Shown piece by piece: positions 1-9,300 of a stretch of DNA of 64,000 nt. A program made the position numbers and the translations under genes. The stretch lies in assembly GCF_900108585.1 (NCBI RefSeq), contig NZ_UESZ01000001.1:434001-498000 (forward strand). The letters run 5' to 3'. Source of the DNA: Branchiibius hedensis. Lineage in GTDB: Bacteria; Actinomycetota; Actinomycetes; Actinomycetales; Dermatophilaceae. A model generated the notes under the pieces. It had not been told where the DNA came from, did no database searches, and saw nothing but the letters and a program-made list of their open reading frames with translations. Positions within the stretch are counted from its first letter, which is position 1; the number at the start of each line of letters is the position of its first letter.

Positions 1-761
1 TCGAGGTCGCGCACGACGATCTCCTCGTCGGTGGCCGAGCCGAGGTCACCGACGTAGTTGCCGCGGGGGTCCAGGAACTGGGAGCTGCCGTAGAAGGTCA
101 CGGCCAGATCGCCGTACTCGTTGTCCTCGGTCCCGACCCGGTTGGGGGCGGCGACGAAGTAGCCGTTCGCTGCTGCGGCGGCGGCCTGCTCGATCTCCCA
201 CAGCCGGTTCGACAGACCCGGCTTGGTGGCGTTGGGGTTGAACACGATTTCGGCGCCGTTCAGGCCCAGCTCACGCCAGCCTTCGGGGAAGTGCCGGTCG
301 TAACAGATGTAGAGGCCGATCTTGCCGACGGCGGTGTCGAAGACCGGGTAGCCCAGGTTGCCGGGCCGGAAGTAGAACTTCTCCCAGAACTTGTCGAGGT
401 TGGGGATGTGGTGCTTGCGGTACTTGCCCAGGATGGTGCCGTCGGCGTCGACGATCACAGCGGTGTTGTAGTACAGCCCGGGCATGTCCTCCTCGTAGAT
501 CGGCAGGATCGTCACCATCTCGAGTTCTTTCGCGAGCGCGGCGAAGCGCTGCACGATGGGACCGTCCGCCGGCTCCGCGTAGTCGTAGTACTTCGCGTCC
601 TCGGTGATCCCGAAATACGGCCCGTAGAACAACTCTTGGAAGCAAATCACCTGGGCCCCTTGGGTTTTCGCCTCTCTGGCGAATCCCTCGTGCTTGTCCA
701 GCATCGAGGCTTTGTCCCCGGTCCAGGTGGTCTGTGTGATAGCGGCTCGTACGACGGTCAT
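1..761 (-). CDS. Nitrilase-superfamily C-N hydrolase (beta-ureidopropionase / N-carbamoyl amidohydrolase type), 3' end cut by window edge
   Basis: A cytoplasmic amidohydrolase that probably cleaves an N-carbamoyl or linear amide substrate, as in reductive pyrimidine breakdown. The nitrilase catalytic triad is visible: Glu near residue 43 (FQELFYGPYF), Lys near 116 (GKYRKHHIP) and Cys near 153 (ICYDRHFPEGW). The CYDRHFPEGW context resembles bacterial beta-ureidopropionase-like proteins more than true nitrilases; exact substrate is inferred only. The ATG at 761 is the first start after the stop-rich upstream region and follows an AGAAGGGA Shine-Dalgarno-like stretch. About 253 codons are present and the frame is still open at base 1. 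The gene is alone on its transcript here, with a GlnR-like motif 74-89 bp upstream, which fits a nitrogen-scavenging role. Confidence 0.85.
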   Translation of the reverse strand, partial: MTVVRAAITQTTWTGDKASMLDKHEGFAREAKTQGAQVICFQELFYGPYFGITEDAKYYDYAEPADGPIVQRFAALAKELEMVTILPIYEEDMPGLYYNTAVIVDADGTILGKYRKHHIPNLDKFWEKFYFRPGNLGYPVFDTAVGKIGLYICYDRHFPEGWRELGLNGAEIVFNPNATKPGLSNRLWEIEQAAAAAANGYFVAAPNRVGTEDNEYGDLAVTFYGSSQFLDPRGNYVGDLGSATDEEIVVRDL

Positions 762-834
762 CCGGTGGTGTCCCTTCTGAAACATGCGTAAGTAGGCAGT
801 CAACGCCTATCGCGTTTCTACCGCATTACCGCCG

Positions 835-850
835 GTGACACCCCGGTAAC
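835..850 (-). promoter_or_regulatory. GlnR-like box upstream of the nitrilase-family gene
   Basis: The sequence reads GTGAC-N6-GTAAC on the plus strand, which is GTTAC-N6-GTCAC in the direction of the nitrilase gene. Actinobacterial GlnR sites follow GTnAC-N6-GAAAC, relaxed to GnnAC-N6-GnAAC. The same GTTAC-N6-GTCAC arrangement occurs in the same orientation upstream of the amino acid ABC transporter at 62111-62126. Both genes concern nitrogen acquisition. Assignment to GlnR is inference. Confidence 0.4.
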
Positions 851-897
851 GCGTACAGAGATTTCCCAGGTGCTGTGTCCGGGTCAGGGTGGCGGGC

Positions 898-1881
898 TCA
901 GTGCGGGACGGCGACGACGTCCAGGCCGAGGTGCTGGGACAGATAGATCGCGGTCTTCACGCCACGCACGCTGTTGCCGGCGGCGTCCAACGGCGCGGAG
1001 TACGTCGCGAGGGCGCCCTTGCCGGGGGAGACGCTGACCACGCAGCCACTGATCCCCGACTTGGCCGGCACCCCCACGTCGAGGAACCAGTCCCCGGAGG
1101 TCTCGTACATTCCGGCGATCGTCATGATCGCCAGCACCGCCTTGGCGGTATCCGCGCAGACGACGCGTTCCTGGGTCACCGGGTTGATGCCACCGGTCGC
1201 CAGGGTCGCTCCCATCAGCGCGAGGTCGCGGGTGGTGACCTCCAGGCAGCACTGCCGGGTGTAGAGGTCCAACGCCGCCATGGCGTCGCCGTTGATCGCG
1301 TCGTAGGAGCGCAACAGGTAGGCGATCGACCGGTTGCGCATGTTGGTGTTGCGGGCCGATTCGTAGGTCGCCTGGTCGAGGGTGAGTGGGCGCCCGGCGA
1401 ATGCCGACATGGTCCGGGTGAGCAGGATCCAGCGCTCTTCGAAGTCTGCCCCGGGCACCAGGCTGCTGGTGGCGATGGCGCCTGCGTTGACCATCGGGTT
1501 GGTGCGGCCGTCCGCGAACCGCTCGATCGCTGCCAACGAGTTGAACGGCAGTCCGGTGGGGTTGACCCCGACCACTCGGCGTACGACGTCCAGCCCCACG
1601 TGCTCACAGACCAGGGCGAGCACGAACGCCTTGGAGACACTCATCAGGGTGAACTTCTGGTCGAGGTCACCGCGGTCGAGCGAGACACCGTTGACGGAGG
1701 TGAGGCAGAGCGCGAACTTCTCCGGGTCTGCCTCTGCCAGAGCGGGATACACCGTTGAGACGGTGCCGTCGGCCACCGGTCGGAACTCGTCGTACGCCCG
1801 CCCGATCCAGGCGTCGGCCTCGTCGTGCCCAGGCAGATTGCCGGAGGAGACGTAGTGGTGGTCGGCGGTGTCAGCGGTCAC
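898..1881 (-). CDS. glsA: Glutaminase A (serine-dependent, beta-lactamase-fold family)
   Basis: Hydrolyses L-glutamine to glutamate and ammonia in the cytosol. The 327-residue product has the family nucleophile motif S81-V-S-K84 (in FTLMSVSKAF) and the conserved NPMVNAGAI segment about 50 residues later, which shapes the substrate pocket. Length is normal for single-domain bacterial glutaminases (about 300-330). No STAS or ankyrin extension is present. The start at 1881 lies 18 bp after the stop of the upstream DsbA-like gene, so it is probably the last gene of a four-gene minus-strand operon (peptidase, membrane protein, DsbA-like, glutaminase). Confidence 0.93.
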   Translation of the reverse strand: MTADTADHHYVSSGNLPGHDEADAWIGRAYDEFRPVADGTVSTVYPALAEADPEKFALCLTSVNGVSLDRGDLDQKFTLMSVSKAFVLALVCEHVGLDVVRRVVGVNPTGLPFNSLAAIERFADGRTNPMVNAGAIATSSLVPGADFEERWILLTRTMSAFAGRPLTLDQATYESARNTNMRNRSIAYLLRSYDAINGDAMAALDLYTRQCCLEVTTRDLALMGATLATGGINPVTQERVVCADTAKAVLAIMTIAGMYETSGDWFLDVGVPAKSGISGCVVSVSPGKGALATYSAPLDAAGNSVRGVKTAIYLSQHLGLDVVAVPH

Positions 1882-1899
1882 GACCCGATGGTAGGGCCC

Positions 1900-2589
1900 T
1901 CAGCAGCCGTCGGGCCCGCAGGCCGGTCCGACCTGCTCGGCGACGATCAGCGGGTGCGCGTCCCGCCACGCCTGCTCCAGCGCCTGCCCGAACACCTCCG
2001 ACGGTTGGGCGCCGGACACGCCGTACTTCTCATCGAGCACGAAGAACGGCACCCCGCTGATGCCGTAGGCGCGGGCCGTGGCGAAGTCCTGCTCGATCTC
2101 CCGGGTGAGTTCCGGGTCCGCCAACGCGTCCTGTACGTCGCTCGCGGACAGGCCGTGCTGCTCACCGATGGCGACCAGCATCTGGGCGTCGCCGATGTCC
2201 TGGCCCTTCTCGAAGTGCGCCGACAGCAGCGCGTCTTTGACGTCGTTTGCGACGCCGTGACGGGCGGCCAGGTGCAGCAGGTGGTGACCCGGCAGCGAGT
2301 TGGCAACCACGAGGTGGTCGAAGTCGTAGTGCAGACCTTCCTCCGCGGCCTGCGCTGCGACCATCGTGATCATCTGCTCGACGTTCTCGCGCGGCATGCC
2401 CTTGCTGGCCACCAGGTAGTCGACCTCGGTGCCGTCATAGTGTGCCGGCAGCGATGGGTCCAACTGGTAGCTGTGCCAATGGATCTCGACGTCGTCACGA
2501 TGGTCGAACGTTGAGAGGGCTTTCTCGAAGCGCCGCTTGCCGATGAAGCACCACGGGCAGGCGATGTCGGACCAGATGTCAATCTTCAC
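1900..2589 (-). CDS. DsbA family oxidoreductase (FrnE-like, cytosolic)
   Basis: A thioredoxin-fold protein of 229 residues with the redox motif C11-P-W-C14 right at the N-terminus (SDIACPWCFIGKRRFE). There is no signal peptide, so it acts in the cytoplasm, as for the FrnE / 2-hydroxychromene-2-carboxylate isomerase-like branch of the DsbA family. The FIGKRRFEKAL stretch after the motif and the GVPFFVLDEKYGVSGAQ segment near residue 180 (cis-Pro loop) are typical of FrnE proteins. The ATG at 2589 overlaps the stop of the upstream membrane-protein gene by 4 bp (ATGA), implying translational coupling. A role in disulfide handling is inferred from the family. Confidence 0.9.
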   Translation of the reverse strand: MKIDIWSDIACPWCFIGKRRFEKALSTFDHRDDVEIHWHSYQLDPSLPAHYDGTEVDYLVASKGMPRENVEQMITMVAAQAAEEGLHYDFDHLVVANSLPGHHLLHLAARHGVANDVKDALLSAHFEKGQDIGDAQMLVAIGEQHGLSASDVQDALADPELTREIEQDFATARAYGISGVPFFVLDEKYGVSGAQPSEVFGQALEQAWRDAHPLIVAEQVGPACGPDGC

Positions 2590-3671
2590 GCTTCGCTCAA
2601 CGTCGGCGCCGTGTCTTTACTTCCCCACAGGTTCAGGTTGCTGCCCGAGCGTCGCCGCCACACCAGGATCGTCACCGCACCGGCGAGCAGCGGCCCGAGG
2701 ATGGTGATCGCGCGCCAGATGGCCAGACCGGCGATGATGATCGGCTCGTAGTGGAGGCCGGATTCCTCCACGAAAGCCGCCGTCAGGACGGCGTCGAGGA
2801 CACCGAAGCCGAACAGCGGCATGGCGGTGAGGGGGTAGGCGCTGAAGAATGTCCCAATCACCAGAACGATGCTCAGTGCGCTGGCCGGCACGCCGACGAA
2901 GCGCAGGGCGAGCAGCAGGATCATCGAGTCGACCGCCACCATTGCCAGCAGCGCGAGCATCGAGATCGTGGATCGCTGGGTGAAACCGTCGGACATCTGC
3001 TCACGGAACTTGTTGACGGCAGCGGACCACTTGTCCGGATCGGCACTGGCCTTGAAGCGTTGCGCCTGCAGGGCGGCGCCGCGCCCCAGGCGGTCGGCCC
3101 AGTCCTCCGCCCGCAGCACCATGGCCAGGATGAGCATCAACACCACCGCGCCGAGCGCACACAGCAGCGCCCAGCCAACCCGGTGCCGTTCGAGCCCGGC
3201 GACGGTGAACAGCACCAGTCCGACCACGGGGGCCAGCAGGCGCACTGCGTAGAAGTTCAGCATGTTCATCGTGACCCCGGCCATGCCGTCGACCGGGTTG
3301 ACGTTCCAGGAGTTGAACATCGCGATCCGCACCACCACGTCGCCGGGTGGGGGAGTCACCGTGCCGGCCACGTTGGCCGCGACGTCGTTCTGCAAGGAGT
3401 GGTTGAGCCCGAGGCCCGGCACGAAGGTGGCTAGGGGGACCGCGTTGAGGGTCTGGCGCAGCACTAACACGCCCACCAGGATCAGCACCTGCCACCAACT
3501 CACGTGCCCGAACGACCGGTAGACCTGTCCCCAATCGATCTGGCCGACGAACTGAATGATCAGGTATCCAGCGATGATCGACAGGGCGATGATCACCAGC
3601 GACCGGGACAGCCGTCTGCGCTGCGCCTTGCCCGGCTTGGGGTCGGCGACCTCACCACTCATGGTCGTCAC
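2586..3671 (-). CDS. Lysylphosphatidylglycerol synthase TM-region / UPF0104 family integral membrane protein
   Basis: A 361-residue polytopic membrane protein of the family that forms the flippase part of MprF and related AglD-type proteins. About eight hydrophobic segments are visible, starting near residues 25-45 (SLVIIALSIIAGYLIIQFVG), and the family-typical NDVAANVAGTVTPPPGD segment lies near residue 95. There is no attached lysyl-transferase domain, so it is not a full MprF. The first 25 residues are charged and cytosolic. It overlaps the downstream DsbA-like gene by 4 bp and follows the peptidase gene by 16 bp. A role in lipid or glycolipid translocation is family inference. Confidence 0.85.
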   Translation of the reverse strand: MTTMSGEVADPKPGKAQRRRLSRSLVIIALSIIAGYLIIQFVGQIDWGQVYRSFGHVSWWQVLILVGVLVLRQTLNAVPLATFVPGLGLNHSLQNDVAANVAGTVTPPPGDVVVRIAMFNSWNVNPVDGMAGVTMNMLNFYAVRLLAPVVGLVLFTVAGLERHRVGWALLCALGAVVLMLILAMVLRAEDWADRLGRGAALQAQRFKASADPDKWSAAVNKFREQMSDGFTQRSTISMLALLAMVAVDSMILLLALRFVGVPASALSIVLVIGTFFSAYPLTAMPLFGFGVLDAVLTAAFVEESGLHYEPIIIAGLAIWRAITILGPLLAGAVTILVWRRRSGSNLNLWGSKDTAPTLSEA

Positions 3672-3687
3672 TGTAGAGCCGCGCGCC

Positions 3688-4929
3688 TCATGCCTGGCCG
3701 CGAACCAGCTGGATGAGACGACCCAGGATCTCCTCGGGCATCAGGCGCAACCCGTTGTGCAGGACCGTGTTGGTGATGAACGGTCGGATCGCCGGCACCT
3801 CCTCAACGGTCCGCAACGAGTGTTCGCGCAGGACGTACGGGTCGTCGTAGTAGATCGCCGCCGCCGCGGGCACGTCGACGTCGGCCAGCACGGACCGGTC
3901 GTAGAGCTGCGGCCAATCGCGGCGGGCCAGCAGATCGGCGGCCTCCTGGAACGGTGCGAGCAACGGGTCGGCGCTGACGTGGAACGGGAAGACGTGCTCA
4001 CCGGTCAACAGGCTCGGATCGTCGAGGTAGGCGTCCGGGCGCACCCTGGCCGAGGACCAGTCGGTGATGCCGCCGTCGGCGTAGCACGCCTCATGGACCA
4101 GCACGTAGAGCGCTGAGTGCCCGTTGAAGGACAGCAATTCGGCCAGGTCGTAGCCGAACCCCAGACCGTCCGGGTCGCGCTCCAGCAGATAGTGCAGTTG
4201 CTCCGAGCCGCCGGTCATGCCCAGCGGCGCACCGATACCGCGCAGGTGATCCGCGCTGACCTGGGTGCCGTTGGGCAACCTCAGCCGTCCTGCGGCGGCT
4301 CGTTCGGCGAGTGCCCGCATCCGGTCCCGATCGCCGGGGAAGGCGCGGTAGTGCCGCGCCGTCAGGTCCATGACCCGTTCGTACGTCGCGGCGTAGATCT
4401 CATCGACCGGCACCCCGATCGGGGGCACCCCTCCGGTGAACATGGCTTCCTTCACCGAGTCCGGGTGCGCCGAGAGGTACCGCAGGGTGCAGAAACCACC
4501 GAAGGACTGCCCCAGCAGGCTCCACCGGTCGAGGTGGAGTTGCTCGCGCAGCACCTCGCAGTCCTCGACGATGGCGTCGGCGCGGAAGAGGGCGAGGTAA
4601 TCAGCTTGCTCCTGCGGGGTCTTGTCAGCCAACGCGGTGATCGGCGTGGATCGGCCGGTGCCGCGTTGGTCGAGCAGGAAGACCCGGTAGTCCTGCAGTG
4701 CGCGGTTCAGCCAGGCCGATGGCTCGGGAATTCCTGTGGGACGGGGACTTTCACCGCCTGGACCGCCCTGCAGGAAGAGCAACGGGTCACGGTCATCGCC
4801 ATCGCCGGGGCGACGGACTTCGCGAGCGAACACAGTGATCGTCGGGCCACCTGGATTGGCGTGATCCAGCGGCACCTCGATCTCGTGGTCGATCAGTACC
4901 AGTCCCGGGATCCGTGTCGTCGTCGCCAT
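3688..4929 (-). CDS. Alpha/beta hydrolase, prolyl aminopeptidase-like (S33 family)
   Basis: A 413-residue alpha/beta hydrolase with the proline-iminopeptidase signatures: oxyanion-loop FLQGGPGGES (residues 52-61), DQRGTGRS (87-94) and nucleophile elbow GQSFGG with Ser142. It probably releases N-terminal proline or other residues from peptides in the cytosol; no signal peptide is seen. Family members of this long type are common in actinomycetes and are annotated as proline iminopeptidase or general alpha/beta hydrolase. It appears to be the first gene of the minus-strand operon continuing to the glutaminase. The start at 4929 is the first ATG after the divergent intergenic region shared with the rtcB leader. 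Confidence 0.88.
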   Translation of the reverse strand: MATTTRIPGLVLIDHEIEVPLDHANPGGPTITVFAREVRRPGDGDDRDPLLFLQGGPGGESPRPTGIPEPSAWLNRALQDYRVFLLDQRGTGRSTPITALADKTPQEQADYLALFRADAIVEDCEVLREQLHLDRWSLLGQSFGGFCTLRYLSAHPDSVKEAMFTGGVPPIGVPVDEIYAATYERVMDLTARHYRAFPGDRDRMRALAERAAAGRLRLPNGTQVSADHLRGIGAPLGMTGGSEQLHYLLERDPDGLGFGYDLAELLSFNGHSALYVLVHEACYADGGITDWSSARVRPDAYLDDPSLLTGEHVFPFHVSADPLLAPFQEAADLLARRDWPQLYDRSVLADVDVPAAAAIYYDDPYVLREHSLRTVEEVPAIRPFITNTVLHNGLRLMPEEILGRLIQLVRGQA

Positions 4930-5020
4930 GACTTCGAGACTACGAGAAGAAATTCAGCTGCGCCGAGCGCAGGGTGCGGGTACGGTTCCCATCGTGTTCA
5001 CGACGTACTTGCGCAGTAAG

Positions 5021-5096
5021 CCCCAACCGGAGTGCCCGGTGGGGTTCGCTGCCGTACGCCCGCGGTCGGAATAGTCTCCGATCGCGCGTCACCGCG
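5021..5096 (+). promoter_or_regulatory. Structured leader in front of rtcB (first hairpin and linker)
   Basis: Upstream of rtcB a strong hairpin CCCCAACCGG (5021-5030) / CCGGTGGGG (5036-5044) has one bulged A. It is followed after about 50 nt by the terminator hairpin at 5097-5120. The first arm can also pair with the 3' arm of the terminator (CCGGCTGGGG, one mismatch), and CCGGTGGGG can partly pair with the terminator's 5' arm. This arrangement would allow a switch between termination and read-through. I see no clear promoter hexamers, so the leader boundaries are tentative. An alternative is an independent short RNA ending at the terminator. Confidence 0.4.
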
Positions 5097-5125
5097 AGCC
5101 CCAGCCAACCGGCTGGGGCTTTTTT
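5097..5125 (+). terminator. Intrinsic terminator 37 bp upstream of the rtcB start
   Basis: A perfect 10-bp stem AGCCCCAGCC (5097-5106), loop AACC, GGCTGGGGCT (5111-5120) runs into a T tract (5120-5125). It has no T tract on the minus strand, so it acts in the plus direction. There is no plus-strand gene upstream, so it ends either a small RNA or the rtcB leader itself (attenuation). Confidence 0.75.
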
Positions 5126-5161
5126 GTGTCCGAAACACGTTTACACAGAGAGGAATTCATC

Positions 5162-6343
5162 ATGGACAGGATTACGGATCGGCTCCTGAACTGGGCGTCG
5201 ATCCTTGACGAGAAGACGCTGGAGCAGGCCAAGGCGACGGCCACGATGCCGTTCATCTACCCGCACCTGGCGCTGATGCCGGACGCCCACCTGGGCAAGG
5301 GCGCCACCGTCGGGTCGGTGATCCCGACGCTGGGCGCGATCATCCCCGCCGCGGTCGGCGTCGACATCGGCTGCGGGATGATGGCGGTCCGCACGCCGTA
5401 CGCCGTGTCCGACCTGCCGGGCGACAAGAGCAAGCTGCGGGTCTCCATCGAGCGTTCCGTTCCCCTGTCCGCGGGGGCCTACAACCGGAAGGTGACCCGG
5501 GAGCACACGCAGGGGCGGATCGACGAACTGACTTCACTGGCAGAGGGATACGGGTTCGATCCTGCGTCGTACGCCAAGAACTGGCCGCTGCAGTTGGGCA
5601 CGCTCGGCTCCGGCAACCACTTCATCGAGGTGAGCGCCGACGAGCAGGACCGGATCTGGCTGTTCCTGCACTCCGGGTCGCGGGGTGTCGGCAACAAGAT
5701 CGCGCAGCACCACATCAAGGTCGCCCAGCGGCTGGCCAAGCAGTGGTGGATCTCGTTGCCGGATGGCGACCTCGCCTACCTGGTCGAGGGCACGCCGGAG
5801 TTCACGACGTACGTGCGGCAGCTGCGGTGGGCGCAGCGGTTCGCGTTCCTGAACCGGGCCGAGATGATGGACCGGGTGGTGCGCGAGTTCGCCTACTGGG
5901 TGACCGACGGCGCGGCGCAGACGCTGGAGCGGCAGCAGGAGGTCAACTGCCACCACAACTACACCGAGACCGAGCAGCACTTCGGCAAGCAGGTGTGGCT
6001 GTCCCGGAAGGGTGCGATCGATGCCTCGGCCGGCACCTGGGGGCTGATCCCGGGCTCGATGGGGACCGCGTCGTACGTCGTGGTCGGCAAGGGCAACCCG
6101 GTGGCGCTGAACTCCAGCCCGCACGGCGCGGGCCGGGTGCACAGCCGGTCCTCGGCCCGGCGGACGTTCACCCAGGACGACCTGCGGGCGGCCATGGGTG
6201 ACATCGAGTACCGCGACACCGCGGCCTTCGTCGATGAGATCCCCGCGGCGTACAAGGACATCGACCAGGTGATGGCGGACGCCGCTGACCTGGTCGAGAT
6301 CCGGCACACGCTGCGGCAGCTGGTCAACGTCAAGGGCGACTGA
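5162..6343 (+). CDS. rtcB: RNA-splicing ligase RtcB
   Basis: A GTP- and Mn-dependent RNA ligase joining 2',3'-cyclic phosphate (or 3'-phosphate) and 5'-OH ends, used in RNA repair. The 393-residue product has the expected metal and nucleotide motifs in order: VGVDIGCGM, TLGSGNHFIEV, HSGSRGVGNKI, NCHHNYTE and SPHGAGR, the last holding the histidine that is guanylylated. I chose ATG 5162 because GAGAGGA (5148-5154) sits 7 nt upstream; an in-frame GTG at 5126 would place translation inside the terminator tail. No rtcA or archease-like gene is adjacent. The gene stands alone between its leader and the helicase gene 49 bp downstream. Confidence 0.95.
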   Translation: MDRITDRLLNWASILDEKTLEQAKATATMPFIYPHLALMPDAHLGKGATVGSVIPTLGAIIPAAVGVDIGCGMMAVRTPYAVSDLPGDKSKLRVSIERSVPLSAGAYNRKVTREHTQGRIDELTSLAEGYGFDPASYAKNWPLQLGTLGSGNHFIEVSADEQDRIWLFLHSGSRGVGNKIAQHHIKVAQRLAKQWWISLPDGDLAYLVEGTPEFTTYVRQLRWAQRFAFLNRAEMMDRVVREFAYWVTDGAAQTLERQQEVNCHHNYTETEQHFGKQVWLSRKGAIDASAGTWGLIPGSMGTASYVVVGKGNPVALNSSPHGAGRVHSRSSARRTFTQDDLRAAMGDIEYRDTAAFVDEIPAAYKDIDQVMADAADLVEIRHTLRQLVNVKGD

Positions 6344-6392
6344 GCGGCACGGATCCCTGGTGACTGTCGGGGGTCCGTGCCACTCTTGCGCC

Positions 6393-9300
6393 ATGTTGCT
6401 GGTTGAGGGGGACGTGCGATGGAGCGCGTCGGATCTGTCGGCCGCGGCCGATTGCGAGTTCCAGGTGTTGTGCCGTTTGGACGTGCTGCTGGGACGGGCG
6501 AGCGCTGCGCCCGCGCCGCAGGATCCGTTGCTGGAGCACATCGCCCGGCTCGGCGACCGGCACGAGGACCACGAGTTGGAGCGGTTACGCGCCGAGGGTG
6601 AGGTGCGGTCGATGGCCAGGGTGTCACCGCCGTACACCGAGGTGTCGTTGCGGGCGGCCGCCGACCACACCCGGCGGGCGCTGGCAGGTGACGCGGTGCT
6701 CTACCAACCGGCGTTCTACGACGGGGAATTCTTCGGCTACGCCGACTTCGTCCTGCCCGGCGAGGACGGCTGGCAGGTGTGGGACGCCAAGCTGGCGCGC
6801 GAGGCCAAGCCGCGTGCGCTGCTGCAACTGGGGGCGTACGTCGATCAGCTGCTGGCCATGGGCGTGCCAGTGGCGCCGCGGGTGGGCTTGTTACTCGGCG
6901 ACCGGTCGCGCGAGGAGTTCCCGATCTCCGAAGTCCTGCCAGTGTTCCGAGAGCGACGAAACCGACTGCGCCAGTTGCTGATTGATCACCGTACGTCGAG
7001 TGGCCCGGTTCAGTGGGGCCGTCCCGATCTCGTGGCCTGCGGCCGATGCGCCGACTGTACGGCGGCGATCGAGGCGCACGACGACCTGTGGGCGGTGGCG
7101 GGGGTGTATGCGGGGCAGCGGACGGTCCTGCGTGCCGCGGGCGTGACGACGATGCCGCAACTGGCGGCTCTGGAAGCCGGCCCGGAGGGGATCGGAGTCG
7201 ATGTTCTCGACCGCCTCCGCGCGCAAGCGAAACTGCAAGTGCGGCAACGGGATCTGCCCGATGACGCCCCGATGCTGTACGAGCTGAAGCCCGGTGCAGC
7301 GGTGGCGTTGGCGATGCTCCCACAGCCGTCGCCGGGCGACTGGTTCTTCGATTTCGAGGGCGATCCGCTGTACGACGAGGGTGATCCCGCGGTCGGCGGG
7401 CTGGAGTACCTGTGGGGGATTCTCGACTCCGACGAGCGCTTCGACCCGTGGTGGGCGCTGGACCGCAGCGAAGAGCGCGAGGTGTTCATTCGCTTCGTCG
7501 AGACGCTCACTGCCCGCCGCGCGCAGTTTCCGGACATGCACGTCTACCACTACGCGCCGTACGAAACCTCGGCTCTCAAACGCCTGGCGATCCGCTACCA
7601 GACGCACGAAGACGCACTGGACGACCTGCTGCGCGCCGGCGTGTTCGTCGACCTCTACGCCACGGTGCGGGCGGCGATCCGGATCGGCAAGGGCTCCTAC
7701 AGCATCAAGAAGTTGGAGCCGCTCTACATGGGTGACCAGCTGCGCGACGCCGACGGGGTCACCGCCGGCGACGCTTCGATCGTCGCGTTCCACGAGTTCC
7801 TGCAGAAGACGAGCGACGGCGACGTCGCCGGGGCGGAGCGGATCCGCAGTGACCTGGCCGATTACAACGGCTACGACTGTTTGTCGACGCTGCGGCTACG
7901 TGACTGGCTGCTGGCGCGCGCCCCGGAGGCCGGCGTGGTGGTGGGCGCCGAGGCCCCCGCGCAGGAACTGGTGACCGCCCCGGGGCTCACGCCCGAGCAG
8001 GAAGCCCGCGCCGCGCTCGTCCAGAAGCTGGTGGCAGCCTCCGGGCCACTCGACCCGGCGCAACGCACTGCCCAGGAGCAAGCCCGCGCGTTGCTGGCCG
8101 CGGCGCTGTCCTACTACCGGCGTGAGGAGAAGGTCCAGTGGTGGCAGCACATCGATCTGCTCGGGCAACCACGGGAGGAACTGGAAAGCCAACGTGACGT
8201 CTTCGTGATCGATGAGATCGAGGTGCAGCAGGACTGGACGCCCTCGTCGACACGATCCAACGCAGCCTCTCGCCGGGTGCTGCGCCTGACGGGTCGATGG
8301 GGCCCTGGCAGCGCGCCAGGGTCGAGCGTCTCCATCGCGTACGACGCCCCCGGGCCACCGAAGGCCCAATTCCCCACCGGCTCAGCGACATTGCTGCGCT
8401 CGGGCGAAGCGGCCGTTGAGTTCACCGATGATCCCGACGTCGTCGTGGTGACCGAGAGCCGACCCGCAGACCTGACCTTTCCCCAGTTGCCGGTCGCGCT
8501 CCTTCCCGGGTCGCCGCCGCGCTCGAAGGTCATCGCGGACCGGATCGCGCTGGTGGCGCAGGAGTCACTGAGCGATCCCCTCCCGCAGAACGCGGTCACC
8601 GATCTGCTCACTCGCCGGTCGTCGCGGCTGGTCGGGAGCGGGCGACTACCGCATTCCGGCGACGACGGCACGGACATCGTCACAGCACTGACCTCGATGG
8701 CCGACTCGTACGTCGCGGTGCAGGGCCCACCCGGCACCGGGAAGACCCACACCGCGTGTGCGGTGATCAGAACCCTTGTCGAGCAACATCACTGGCGCAT
8801 CGGAGTGGTCGCACAGTCGCACGCCGTAGTGGAGCACCTGCTGGACGCACTGGTGCGGGGTGGCCTCGAGGCTGACGCGGTCGGGAAGATGGACCCGCGC
8901 ACCGACTCGCCCGAGTGGACCGACGTGACGAAGCCGAAGGACCGTGCCGCGTTTTTGGCCCGCACGACCGGACTCGTGTACGGCGGGACGACCTGGAAGT
9001 TCTGCAGTCAGGACGTGCCGCCCGGCTCGCTGGACCTGTTGGTGGTGGAGGAGGCAGGGCAGTTCTCCCTGGCGGCCACCATCGGGGCCGGTGTTTCAGC
9101 GAAACGACTTCTGCTGGTGGGGGATCCGCAGCAGTTGCCGCAGGTGAGCCAGGCCAGTCACCCCGAAGCGGTCGATGAGTCCGCGCTGGCCTGGTTGATG
9201 GACGGCGCGGACACGATCGCGCCGGAGCAGGGGTACTTCCTGGCAGAGTCCTTCCGGATGCATCCGGTGTTGTGTGAGCGCGTGTCGCAGCTGTCCTACG

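Noticed and set aside
5060-5095. SigR-type promoter before rtcB (GGAAT at about 5068)
   Set aside because: No GTT occurs 18-19 bases downstream.
4960-5125. Possible tRNA or tRNA-like RNA before rtcB
   Set aside because: The hairpin pair and a GGTTCG-like string suggested it, but no acceptor stem, anticodon arm or T-loop GTTCGA can be formed.
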